Assembly: GCA_009869945.1 (NCBI GenBank)
Contig: WIXG01000084.1
Coordinates: 186,001 to 250,000 of the forward strand
From: Mesaphorura yosii
Taxonomy: Eukaryota > Arthropoda > Collembola > Poduromorpha > Tullbergiidae
Reading direction: 5' to 3'
Length of the DNA: 64,000 nucleotides
A program made the translations under genes and the position numbers. The notes under the pieces were generated by a model. That model was not told where the DNA came from. It did no database searches and saw only the letters and a program-made list of their open reading frames with translations. Shown piece after piece: positions 1 through 12,300 of this stretch (its first letter is position 1; every line of letters starts with the position of its first letter).

Positions 1-236
1 GAAACACTTTCGGACTGGACTGCCGAGAGTAGTTTCGATCAATTGATAAATTGTGATTCGTGATTGAGTCTTTTAATGGATCTGTCTGCAAGTGATCTTT
101 CTCCATTGATTGTCTGTAGTCTCCAACGGAGCTAACGTTCAAACCAACGGACTTGCTTCAATACCGGAAGTTCCCTAAATTAACAACAAGCAATCTCATT
201 TCGGAATTCAACAACACTTCGGAAATACTGGCGAAC
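1..236 (+). promoter_or_regulatory. MTO1 upstream region and 5' UTR
   Basis: The region lies immediately upstream of the MTO1 initiation codon. I see no coding exon and no clear TATA box. The MTO1 frame stays open upstream to about position 153, but only with non-ATG codons, so this part is read as 5' UTR and promoter. Confidence 0.4.
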
Positions 237-2820
237 ATGTACAGAGTCAGGACAAAGCTACTGCCAAGATGCAGATTAGCACGATTGCTTCGGCAGTTCC
301 ACATCGATGCAGCGTCAATAAATGCATCCACTGTTCGTTCCTCTGAAGGGCCGCTGGACAATACATCCATCATTGTTGTCGGCGGCGGTCATGCCGGTAA
401 AAATTCACACATGTGTATTCAATTCAACCTCAAAAGTGTCTAATTTCTCACTTGTTTCTAGGAGTTGAAGCCGCCACAGCAACTGCTCGAATGGGTTGCC
501 GCACACTACTGATAACTCACAAATTCTCCACAATTGGGGAAATGTCTTGCAACCCTTCGTTTGGAGGCATTGGAAAAGGTCACTTGATGCGTGAGATTGA
601 TGCTCTGGATGGAGTCTGTGGTCGAGTGTGCGATAAGTCTGGAATTCATTACAAAATCCTAAACAGGCGGAAGGGTCCTGCAGTTTGGGGCCCACGGGCA
701 CAGATAGACCGAAGTTTGTATAAGCAGCATATGCAAGAGTTGATTAGTAACACTCCAAATTTAACCGTACTTGAGTCTTCGGTCGAGGATTTGCTTATCA
801 ATGGAAATGAATGCAATGGCGTGGTGCTAAAGTCGGGTATCGTCAAGTCGTCTGCCGTGATTCTGACCACAGGCACATTCTTACGTGGACAAATCAATAT
901 TGGGTTACAAGTCTACCCTGCTGGACGAATTGGAGATGAGCCCGCAATTGGATTGGCAAAAACGCTTGAAAAAATGAATTTCCGTATGGGAAGGCTGAAA
1001 ACAGGCACGCCGCCACGCTTGAAGAAAAATTCGATAAATTTTGACAAAGTGGAGAAGCATTTACCCGACGTTCCGCCAGTGCCATTCTCATTCATGAACA
1101 AATCCGTTTGGATTAAGCCAGAAGACCAGCTCGAATGTTACATGACCTTTACTTCACCAGGCGTCGATCACATCATACGGAGCAATCTCCACCAGAATCG
1201 CCATGTTCAAGAAGAGTGCAGCGGGCCACGCTACTGCCCTTCAATCGAATCGAAGGTTCTCAGATTTCCGCACAAATCACATCAGGTGTGGTTGGAGCCT
1301 GAAGGGTTGGACAGTGAATTGATTTATCCTAACGGACTGTCTTGTACACTGCCGGAAGCGGAACAACTTGCGATGTTGAAGGTAGTTTATATCTTTCGGA
1401 GTTGAGATTTAAAATATTGACGCAGAGATCAACTTTTTCATGTCGCAGAACATCTCTGGTCTCGAGAACGTTGAAATGGCAAGACCTGGCTATGGCGTAA
1501 CATACGATTACGTGGACCCGAGGGAGTTGGACCAGCAGACTTTGGAAACCAACAAAATATCAGGATTGTATTTTGCTGGTAAGCATGTCCATTAAAGGCA
1601 TGATTCCTGCTTCGAGCTTTTAGCACTCTCAAACGAAAATAACAGGTCAGATAAATGGAACAACCGGCTATGAAGAGGCAGCCTCGCAGGGAATAATTGC
1701 TGGGACAAATGCTGCTGCCAAGGTTTGTTTCGCCAACTCGGACCTTGATTCCTGGATTTTCTAGTGCTAACTAAACAAAAATAATGCAATTCATTCTTGG
1801 TGTAGATTTTGGGAAGGCCAACTCTTGCCATTGACAGATCGGAAGGTTACTTGGGAGTACTTGTGGACGACTTGACGCGATGTGGGGTGATGGAACCGTA
1901 CAGAATGTTTACGTCAAGAGCAGAGTTTCGACTATCACTGAGACCTGATAATGCTGATTTGAGACTCACAAATAAAGGTACGGGCTACAGGGTAAAGACG
2001 TCACAATACTTTGTAAATGTGAGGCATGAAAATGATAAAAACGATCGCTTAAAACCTAGGATTCCAGATTGGTCTCGTTTCAAAAGAACGACAAGATAGA
2101 TTGGCATTTATGAAGAAAGAATTAGAGGAGAAGATTGAACTACTAAAGTCCATAACAAAGTCATGCATGACCTGGCAATCCACCCTTGTTGATAAAGTGA
2201 AGATTTCTTCGACGGGACAGAGAACGTAAGCTAGAAACTGGTGGCTCAATAAATCTTTAGCTAACAGCGGTGGTAAACCTATAACTTTTGCAGAGCATTC
2301 GAACTCTTGAGCATGGAAGGAGCCACCGTAGACAATTTAGCCAAAAGCTTACGAAAAGAACTGCCACCTGACTTCATTCGAGATCCTGAGATTGCAGACA
2401 GGCTGAAGATAGAAGCTACGTATGCCAACGCTATTGAGAGTCAACAAGAACAAGTGCACCAACTCCAGAGGGAGTCGCTGTTAAAAATTCCCAAAGACTT
2501 CAATTTTTTAGAGTAAGTTTAAATGGTAAACTCATTTTTTGCTCCAGTAAAGTTCATTCTTCACTTTACAGTCCCAGGCTAAATCTTTCACCTGAAGAGA
2601 CGGAGAAACTGACTGAATTCAGGCCGAGTGATGTAAGTACGGGCACATTAAGCACTTTAGACATTCAACCCTCACTGATCTTCCCACGGGTTTGTAAATC
2701 CCTGTTTCCAATTCACAGATCGCTTCAGCTAGTCGGGTAAGCGGAGTCACGCCTGCGACTGTGATTCGCCTTATGTACTTCTTGAAGAAGCACCACGAAA
2801 CAGGAGTGTCTGTAACTTAA
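237..2820 (+). CDS. MTO1: MTO1: mitochondrial tRNA 5-carboxymethylaminomethyluridine / taurinomethyluridine synthase subunit
   Basis: This is the GidA/MnmG family FAD enzyme. With GTPBP3 it installs the wobble-uridine modification on mitochondrial tRNAs. Nine exons: 237-396, 462-1381, 1449-1578, 1646-1722, 1806-1977, 2060-2225, 2294-2512, 2572-2632 and 2719-2820. They give 668 residues, close to the family norm. The first ATG opens an Arg/Leu-rich, acid-free stretch typical of a mitochondrial targeting peptide (residues 1-23). The dinucleotide-binding motif VVGGGHAG is at about residues 47-54. Both GidA signatures are present: GPRYCPSIE in exon 2, and [17 protein letters not shown] across exons 3-4. 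The basic Ile/Ala-rich C-terminal domain ([15 protein letters not shown]) is complete. All introns except the first exon-4 neighbour are 65-85 bp and in phase. Nothing is broken. Identification is firm from motif order and length. Confidence 0.96.
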
Positions 2821-2859
2821 CCTAAGCCAGCTATAAATTCTATTTACTATGAATCACAT

Positions 2860-2865
2860 AATAAA
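2860..2865 (+). terminator. Poly(A) signal of MTO1
   Basis: A canonical AATAAA lies 40 bases after the MTO1 stop codon. This is the usual spacing for cleavage and polyadenylation in a compact gene. Confidence 0.65.
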
Positions 2866-3316
2866 GTGCGGTTGTTGAAAGTATATTAATGACTCAATTA
2901 AATATGGACATTGACTGTTGCACTGATTGAACATTTTATTGCTAGTAAATTACGCTTCACTCTTCCAAATTGGGAACAAAGAAACGTTGCTAAGCCCGAT
3001 GACATCACGGTCCTGCAAAAAGTGCGCAACCAATGAGACCCCAATCTCATAAACAGAATAGCCACGCAGATTTTCAAAGTGTAAACTTGAATGGAATAAT
3101 CTACAAATCTGTTCACTTCAGATTCCAGACTCCAGAACCTCCAGATTTCCCTTTCCCCGAGCCCATGCCCATGCTGACTGTCCCCTAGCCTGTTTCGAAG
3201 GCGTCACAAAGCAATTATTCGTTCATCAGCTGTTACAGAGAGTTTAGGAAGCAAGCTAGAATAGTTTTATAAGTGTTTGAGTCGTGTGCTCTTCCTTATT
3301 TGGGCGTGATATACCA
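2866..3316 (+). promoter_or_regulatory. MTO1-Rab3GAP1 intergenic region
   Basis: About 450 bases separate two head-to-tail genes. I see no exon. It must hold the Rab3GAP1 promoter and 5' UTR, but I can point to no TATA box or specific element. Confidence 0.35.
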
Positions 3317-6300
3317 ATGGATTACAAGAAGGATCAACCTGGCACCGCCAGCATCACGGATGCAACTTTAGATGAGGTGAGAAACGGGGAAACCCCTCCC
3401 GAGATGGAGATTCATCTTCTGTATGTTCTAGCATAGGGATTTGAGGCGCGTTTATCTGAAGGAAATTCTTTCTCCAGAGCACGGTGAGTGGAGATCTCCA
3501 CTCACCGTGCTCCAGAGGGAAATTGTTTCCTGGAAATTCTTCCCAGAGAACTGTTCCCAGCGACTTGCTCCGAGAGAATTGTTCCCAGAGACTTATTCAT
3601 AGCGACGTTCCCGGTCACGCTGCTAGTGAAATAGTTCCCTATCAAGAGCCAATTACATATCAATACCAGTTGCATGACCTTTTGATTTCAACTGTACTGT
3701 TACTTCTTTTATCCACAGGAAGATGAGCATTACGAAGACTTTACAATTGCAACTGATTGGGAGCAGTTCATAGTTAATCTCGAGAATATTTTACTTGATT
3801 GGCGCAACAAGCCAGTGGAACAAGAGAACATTGTCAACAACTGGGTCCTGTTCAATGAACGAACGGAATTTGCAGGTACAAATAAAATGCTGCTTTTGGC
3901 TTACTATTATTTACTACAACTAGCTATGCGTTATATCTTTCCTAGGCTGGCCTTTCAAATTCATGTACTTCCGCAATCTGACTAAGCAAACTGCAACAGA
4001 AGCATCGAATGACAAAGATGAAGCTTCGAGCTCCACAAAATCACAAACAGAGCAATCTGAATCTAATTTCCCGGCGCATCTTAGTTCTTCTGTTGACCTT
4101 GATGCTGTCGAATTTCCGCCCAAGATCACGCCACACCCAATTGCGGAATATTATAACCTGGAAGAATTCGCCGTGTTAACATCGGCAGCACCGAAGCCTA
4201 TTGAGAATGAGTCCAAAATGAAGTTATTGCTAAGCTCTGCATGTATCGCCATTAATAATACCAATACGTGAGTTTGCTTAGGACACTCATAGAGTTTTGA
4301 AAGTGAGCTATACTAATTCTTGAATGGGTTTAGAAATTTTCCTATCTACGTCCAGTATCATCACTGGAGTCAAAATTACTACTGTGGGATCGCCGAGTCG
4401 TGCGGAATTCGAACGTCTTATCAAATGATTCATTTGAGGCATGTGCCAGAGCAATATTGGTATCTCTCTGGCCTTATAGACATGTTTAAGTCCAAGCTAG
4501 CGCCTACGCTTCCATCTTCAATTCAAATATCGGCCCACTTCTTTTATACGATGAACGAGTGGCACCCACTTTACACGTTTGAGACGGAGTTATTTGATGT
4601 AATCGCTTGTCTTAAACCATCCATGACAAACCCTGTTGAAAAACCTGAATTGCCAACCGACGTAGAAAGTTGGGGTGGAGCGAAGGCGTTTACAAATTTC
4701 ATTCCTTTCGGTCCCTTGGACGATCCATTCGAGAACCTCATTTTCATCGCTGGCTGGCCCCGACTTAGCGAAGACATTGTTGTGGACAGTGCCGACTACT
4801 CCGATTTATCACCAGACAATGCAGTTGAGTATTACTTCTCTATGAACGTAAACAATCAAATTGACTATCGATTGGAGGAACTCCTATCAGGGTTTTGGCA
4901 ACTGACAAAGGAGAAAAGGACTGTCGAAGATATTCTTGGGAAGAAGTTGAGTTCTGATCGAAGTGAGTTTGCTATGTGAGACGGCTGTTTGTATACGTCG
5001 TTGATATTGATGGCTCATTTTTGTTTTCGTAGACGACCCGGAGTATATGTCGGCGCTGGATCGAATTGCCAATGCGCATTTACCGCGGCCTGCCGCTACT
5101 CTGAATCGAGTTATTACAACCGTGAACAAGAGAGTACAAAAGCAATTGCTCTACTCGCCAAGCCTAATCGACACGGCGCCTTTGCCCCAAGTGGAAGTAA
5201 CATTGATTTTGGGATACTTGTTTCCTGATTCATTAAACAATCCAAGATATCCGTATCCCACTAGTCCGATATCTGACAAGACGCATCTTAAGAAACACGT
5301 GGTAAGAAGTCGTTAATCCTTCCGAAACTTCTAATGACAGTGCATTCCCAACGAATGTGATTTTAATGGGTGAGCCATTTGCAGGATGTCCTTCAAGGTG
5401 TGAAATCCGCTCCTATCGGAAGTTTGGTGTGGAGGCTGTCAGTAATCATGTCATACTTGTTCGCATTTCATCGTAATGAAGCCTCAATTGCTTACTTGTG
5501 GGTACGTCAAGCTGATAAGCCACCACCGCCGACATAACAGTGCTCTATTCATTCTCATATAATACGAATTTTATTTCAGGCTGAATTAATATTGGAGCTG
5601 CGATTCAGATTCGAAAATTCCATACTAATCGTCGGGTAAGTCATATTTTTATTTGTCAGCTTTAGCTTACATTCATAATCTTAATCTAGGCACAATTATT
5701 GCATTTCGCTTGCAATGCTTATAAATGTATCCAAAAATGCGGCATAAATATCGTACATTCTTTAAGCAAAGGACAGAGCACGGAATGTGGTCGGGAACAA
5801 GCTAACATACTACAATTCTGTAATTTTGTAATTAAGCTTATTTAGGACTGTTACGCTATCGACACATAAGCTAACGAAGTCACCTACGCTTACGCTTTAT
5901 ATTTCTATAATAACCAGTGGAAAACCTCTCGCATCCTCACCCTCTAAACCCTGTAATATAAACATAGGCTAACTTTAAAGAAAGTACAGATTGCCTTAAA
6001 GATGGCGGAAGATTTACAACGAAAATCAGTGTACATAAAATATTACAGTTGGACAAGATGATCGCGCCTTGTGTGATTTCGCGTTACATACACATCCATG
6101 TCATGATCTGTCCAATTATCTGGAGTTTCGTACCCGCTGACGGTGTTTGCAGAGTCACTGCTCAGTTTTTTTGTGCTGCCTCTTTCTCGTTTTCGCCGTC
6201 TTTGATTTTGCTCAAACTGTCTCTGTGACGTGTGACCGCTGAGTTTATTGAGACCATCCTGCGATGATCGCAGAGACCCAAGACTTGCCCGAAGCAACCG

Positions 6301-9300
6301 ACTCTGGTTGTTCAAGTAGTTGCTCATTCCTGCGGCAGCTTGGTGATTGCGGCTTGAAATGTTCTGTTTTGTGTAAGAATGATTGTGATGAGCGTGGTGA
6401 TTACTCAGATAACTGCGATGGGTGGAGTGTCCATCTGGAATTGTTCGTTGATGTCCATGTTGGTGTTGGTGTCCATACGCGTGGGTGTGAGGCAATGGAA
6501 TGATCGGACGCGACGGACCGTTTCCGATCGCTGGTCCGTCCATTGTGCCATGATAAATTTGAGCTCTGGGAATGCTGCGGACGGACATGGCGGACATTTG
6601 GTCCCATTCTTTCATGTGATTTAAAGAAGGCGGTTGGGTAGCGGACGATGTTGTGACTATCGTAGTAGGTCCTGGAGAGTTTGATGCAAAAGAACCAAGT
6701 GGCACCTTAGACGAAGTAACAAAATAATTCTAGTCAGCAGTTAGCACAAAACCATACGAGCCCAACTAATCAATGCCTACGAGGATCAGCAGAGGCAAAA
6801 TTGCTAAGACGCGTAGAATTCAACATTCAGCCATAAAGATGAAAATGCCAAGGCCACTACTTCTTTGACACTTCTTCAGAATCATGCAGCGTCCTTACCT
6901 TAGCGATTATGGACGGAGGAGGTCGACGATTTTTGGCTCGTTTTGTGATTCCAATAAATATCAGCACAGCTATCAGCACCGTAACTGTAATAAAGGCAAT
7001 AATGTTGAGACTCTTGCATTGCATCCTGCTCTGGCGTCAGACCATTCCGCTTACCACAAATTGCAGCACTTGCTCCTATCGTAATCTTGTCCATGTGATT
7101 CATGAGAGCTGAAGGAGAGTTTGGTCTCAGTTCCTTGCACTGACTTCCTGGAGGAATGGAGGAGGCACTTGGGCTGATTTCATTGTATACGATTTCCTCG
7201 TATGGAACCACGCAAATTACAATGCATTCCTGCAAAACAACGAGAAAGTCCACAAAGGCAAACATAAAGATTTTAGTCACTAAAGGATTGAAGCAACAAA
7301 GGACTCAAATGTTAGCTTACATTGTAGGGGATGTTTTGAAGAAGGTAGTCACGTTCAGACGCTGCTAATGGAGGACTTCTTTTAAATTTGTCGTCGCCGA
7401 ACAGGCGATAAATGACTCGGTACACCGTCTGCCTCTCTCCGTCCCATTGAACGATCACCGTGTCTCCATGCCGTTCAATGTTCCTGATGACGATGTCCGG
7501 CTTGTCCGCGAATATAAGATTTGGCGGTCGAACCGGGGAATAATGCGACTGCTGATGATGAGAATGTGAAATTGATGAGCTGGTGGGACTTGGCGTGGTA
7601 TAAATTGTTCTCGGACTCGGAGGTGACGTGGTTGTCGTAGTTGATGGCATTCGGACAGGAACTACGCTGCCAACGTTCGAACTCGGTGCGATCCGTGATG
7701 GTCCAACGCCAGTTATGACTGGGATTTTTGACTCGTCAATGTCGAGTGCCGTGTCAACCGACTGAGTCGGTCTGTTTCTTGGCATTTGTACTGGAGTAAT
7801 TGAAGCTGTGGAACTTGTTGGTCTAGGTTTCATTATTACACTGTTGCCAACATTTGCATTTGCCGACGCATGTTCTGTTCTTGTCGTTGTTGTGCTAGCT
7901 GGCGTTGTTGCATTTCTAGTCTGATTTCTGGTTGCGTCAGCGTTAACTGAAGACGAAGAACTTGTTGAGCTGAGGCTTGTGCTTGTCGAAGTACTTGTTA
8001 CCACTTTGGGTTTGGGCTTGAGCCGCGGTCGCAACTGCCTGAATGGTTTGATGGACTGCAAATTCCGTGGCAGTGGTGTTGTCGTTGTCGATCCTGTGGC
8101 AATTGTTAGAATTGATGGACGGACCGATGGCCGAAACGTGCTTGGCTTGTAATCATCCGAGTCTTCCTCTGTTAGTTCAAGGGAATTAGCTGTAGAAGAA
8201 GACGCGGGAGAATTTAGCAAAGGTGACCGTTCACTGGAAGACGCTTTCGCTGCTGAGGATTCGTTTTGTGTTTCTTCCCCAGCGTAGTCTCCGGCGACCT
8301 CTTCTTCGCTCTCCCCATCTTTGCCAAAATAATTTGAGTCCAGTCCCAAGAGAGCTAAATCTGAGTGGGAGAGGTTTAGGTTGTATTCTGTGGTCGTGGA
8401 TTTTGACGTAGAGGATGACACCACTGTATCGTTCTGCTTCTCGCACTTGAAATCTACAAAACAAGTTTAACAAAGAGTTTACTTTCCGAAGCTGCACTGC
8501 GCCAAAGATGTTCGCGTGCCGTACCTTCTGCTTTAAGTTGATAGAAATTGTGCTCCCGCAACTGCGGTGGATTCCCACAAAACTGCGGATCTCTTTCTCG
8601 GCTCGTGACTTGAAGGTCAAAATCACGCACCCATTCGGCGATCCATTTTACATGACAATCGCACACGAGAAACCGGCCTCCCAGGCTGATTCCGCGCAGG
8701 GTCGCGTTCAATTGTTGAAATGAGACTGCTGGCAATGTTGTGAGAGGATTTCCATCAAGCGCAAGTAGGGTCAGCGAGTTCAGCCCGTTGAACGCGTCAG
8801 CTGGAATTTCGGTCAGCAAATTGAACCCCAAGTCCAATACCTGTTAGAAAACACGAACGAATTTGATCTTCAAAACCAAGTTATCTGGATCTTTATGGTT
8901 TCTGTTGGTCACGTTTCGTAAAGTAAGTGAAAGACGTCTTGTTACATCTCCCAACATGAGCACGAACGCGGTGTTCACGTTCATGACACAGATTGATAGG
9001 TTAACTGCCTGATTATTTATGCTATTCGAGCCAACTGCCAAATGTTACGATTACGAGTGCGAGAACAATCTTTTAAAGAGTTGAGAAAGCCTGCCCGAAA
9101 GACAAAAGGTTGTTTTCTTCGAGTTGCACAATAAAATCCAGTTATGCCGTGCATCTCATCCCATGTGGCGCGTCCTGCCATTGCCAGCCAGTTTATTGCA
9201 ATATAAAATAGGTCTAATTCACGAGTGCTTGACACTTATTACGATTTGATTTGGTCGAATTTTGCTAATTTACGATTCTTCGTAATTTATGGACTTGGAC

Positions 9301-12300
9301 TGGTTCGACCTCACCCGAGCCATGTGCTAACTGCAGTTTGGGAGATTTAATGAGGTTCGAAGTATTCGAAGAATGCAGACAGGCATTGTGAAATTATGTT
9401 GGGTGTTAGTGAATCTGGACGTGAATTGTGATGCGAATGGGAAAATATTCGGCACGAGTATTTTTCCTCTTAAGGGTTTTATCATGCATTCCGTCTATTT
9501 AGCGTTTAGCTAACATTTTGCCGTTAGACTTAAGACACATGAATGGAAGGACTTACTCGTAATTCTTTTAGCGTATGAAGTGCTTCTTTTGGGAAATGAG
9601 TGATGAGATTATTGAGCAGGCTAAGTGAACTCAGCGTGTCATTCACACCAGTGAATACGGTTGGTGGCAGCGCTTGGAGTAGGTTCCTCTCGAGATTCAG
9701 CGCTGTGAGAGAATGCAGGCGAACAAAAGGAAGTGGATTCAAATCCCTGAGACGATTTTGTGCCAGATCCAAGAATGCAAGTGTTGAAAGATTCGCAATC
9801 GCATCAGGAATTGAACTGAGTCTTGTTCCTGTAAATGGCAAGTTACAATTACGGTTTGAACGATGATTTAATTCAATGGTCGCTCGTTTTCACACGGTCA
9901 TGGCCTGTTACGAGTTACGAGATGAGAATCATTTACCTTTTAAATTAAGGTTTCGTAACGTGTTCTCAAGCCCTTTGAATGCATTCGGTCCCAGTTCAAG
10001 GTTGTTGTCATTCAGCTTCAAAGTCGCAAGCTTTGTGAGCCTCTCAAAGACTCCTTGCGGGACTTTTGTGATTTTATTGTAGCTAAGATCGAGAAGCCCC
10101 AAGTTTCGCAGTCGATCGAGACTCGCCTTTGGCACGTCCGTGAGCAGATTTTGTGCGAGGCTTAGGTGCTTGAGTTGAGACTCTTGTCCGCGGAACGCGT
10201 CAGGGTGAAGCGATTTTATGTCGCATCCTGACAGCTGGAGGCTCACCTGGAATTATGATACCAAAATTAAGAAACTGTAGCTCAATAATTTCAAACTGCT
10301 AGCTGCAGGTTACCATTTTCAAATCTCGGAAAAGTCGTGCAGGAACTTGTCCATTTGCGTCGGCCACACGACTTGCATTCAGATACAGAAGTTCAAGCGG
10401 TTCTTTAGTACGATGGGCGAGCAGAAGTGGAATAAGTTGCTGCGCCTCAATTTCAAAGCATTGGACACTGAGTTGATTATTTAGCGACGGGTTTCGGGCA
10501 CAGAGGCAGTTTGTTTTAATCACTGGCGCGATGCGTGGAGTGCTTGTGCTGGGCCCTGCTGGGAACGACTCAACCTTGGCTGTAGTTGTCGGAGTGGCCC
10601 AAGGACAGTCCTCTTCTGCTCCTTCCGTTCCGGTCATTAGCAAAGAGAAACTAAAGATAATGGCAATTACGTGATGAAGTGACATTGTCTTGGTCATAGT
10701 CGTGGTCGATGAATTGGGCGATCTTTGCTTTCCGGTGCATTTGCTGCGGCTGCGACGTTTGTGACAACTTTCTCGGAACATTATTTGCTTATTTGCTCCG
10801 CTCTCCTTCTCGTTCTGGGGGCTTCGTTTGTCGTTTACGACGCGGTCGTTTTTGCTATTGCTGTTGTAGTTGTAGAATTTGCGTAGAATTTCTCCTGCCA
10901 CATCATTATCTCAAATCCGCATCAGCATATGGCAAATATGGCGCTGGTCTGTTTTGTCTTGCTGTCTTGTTACCCTACATTTGCGTACCTAATTATTCTG
11001 TATTATTCTTATTGAATGTTCGTGACTTTTTCGTAATCTTCTCTATTTGCTCTTAATTTATTCTTTTATTATTGCACTTTTTATTATTTCATTGTCTTGA
11101 ACCGTAAATATGAAGAATGAGGTGTTGATTATTCCGTTGCTCGTATTATTTCCTTCGCCTCGCTCTGCCTGCCTTCTCGTGGACTTTCCTTTTAATGAAC
11201 GAATCTGTAACAAAACAAATGTGCAAAAAATATGACAAATCAAGATTTATTATCATTATCATCAGCAGCTACAGCCACATCATCATCCTAGTTTAATACT
11301 ATTAGTTTCTCTCCGTATGCAAAATGGCCTGTGTACTGCGCTGCGCTGAGGCGCAGTTGCTGCCTCGCCTTTGCTGGGTCGTATTTGTTTTTTAAATTAA
11401 GTTGTGTTACACGTACAAAGACACTGAAAAGTCATTAACCCAATATTTTCGACATTATCGTGAGTGTAAATTGTGAGTCCATACAAAGGGAAGACAAACG
11501 AGTGACGATGAGTTTGAATTTTTGAATAATTTTCTTGAATGATCACTTTTACTGACCATACGAAGCAAATACGAGTAACGAAGGCCGGGGCGCACTGCTT
11601 TGCATTGCATCTTTGCATGTAATCAAGTTAATTTGCTCCGATCTCAGGATGGATACGCGTCAATGCGTCACACGTCTGCTGTTGCATGTGTTGGACTTTC
11701 ACATACAAGAAAAAGGATGCAAAATGTAATTGGATACAGATCTAGGAAACTAGAATATCGCGTCGTAAAAGCGAGCACTGCGATGAGCGTGAGCGCATTT
11801 TGGGGAGATTTGGTAATTAATGTGCTTAAGACTTAATTGCATACACGAAACGCTGAAACTGAAACGCATTACGCATGTTATTTGTTTTCTGAATTTTATG
11901 ATGCTTACAACTTTGGTTTTGGTGCCTGCATCGAATAAACAATAAGACATTTTTCACAGATGCTCGCTTGAGTTCTGATTGAGCACGGTAGCATATCGCA
12001 AGAAGCGAATTGACTTTCTTAAGCATGTGCTGTCTGTTGTGATGTATGCTCGTTACCTTAATGAAGCTATCAAACTCAAGGAGCCGCCAGGCTCCTATTG
12101 AATCTGTCATTTGGCTTGGCAAGTATTCTTGGACGTTGACCGCAAATTAAGGACACATATTTATTGGTCATTGGCAATTCAATGCTCAACGTGACAATTC
12201 TGAGTAGCAAAGTTTCTAGAAGATGAAAGTGGCAAGTAAATATTGGAGAGATAAAATCAAACAAGATTGGAAAGATTGTTCTTTTAAATTGACTGATGCT

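Noticed and set aside
153-236. Upstream extension of the MTO1 frame
   Set aside because: It begins with TTG, not ATG. The ATG at 237 starts a convincing mitochondrial presequence.
413-1405. A single 330-codon frame as a stand-alone gene
   Set aside because: It is MTO1 exon 2 plus read-through into introns on both sides. The FAD motif begins in exon 1.
7027-7054. A very short intron in the LRR receptor transmembrane region
   Set aside because: A 70-bp intron (6985-7054) ending TTTATTACAG gives a continuous transmembrane helix in frame.
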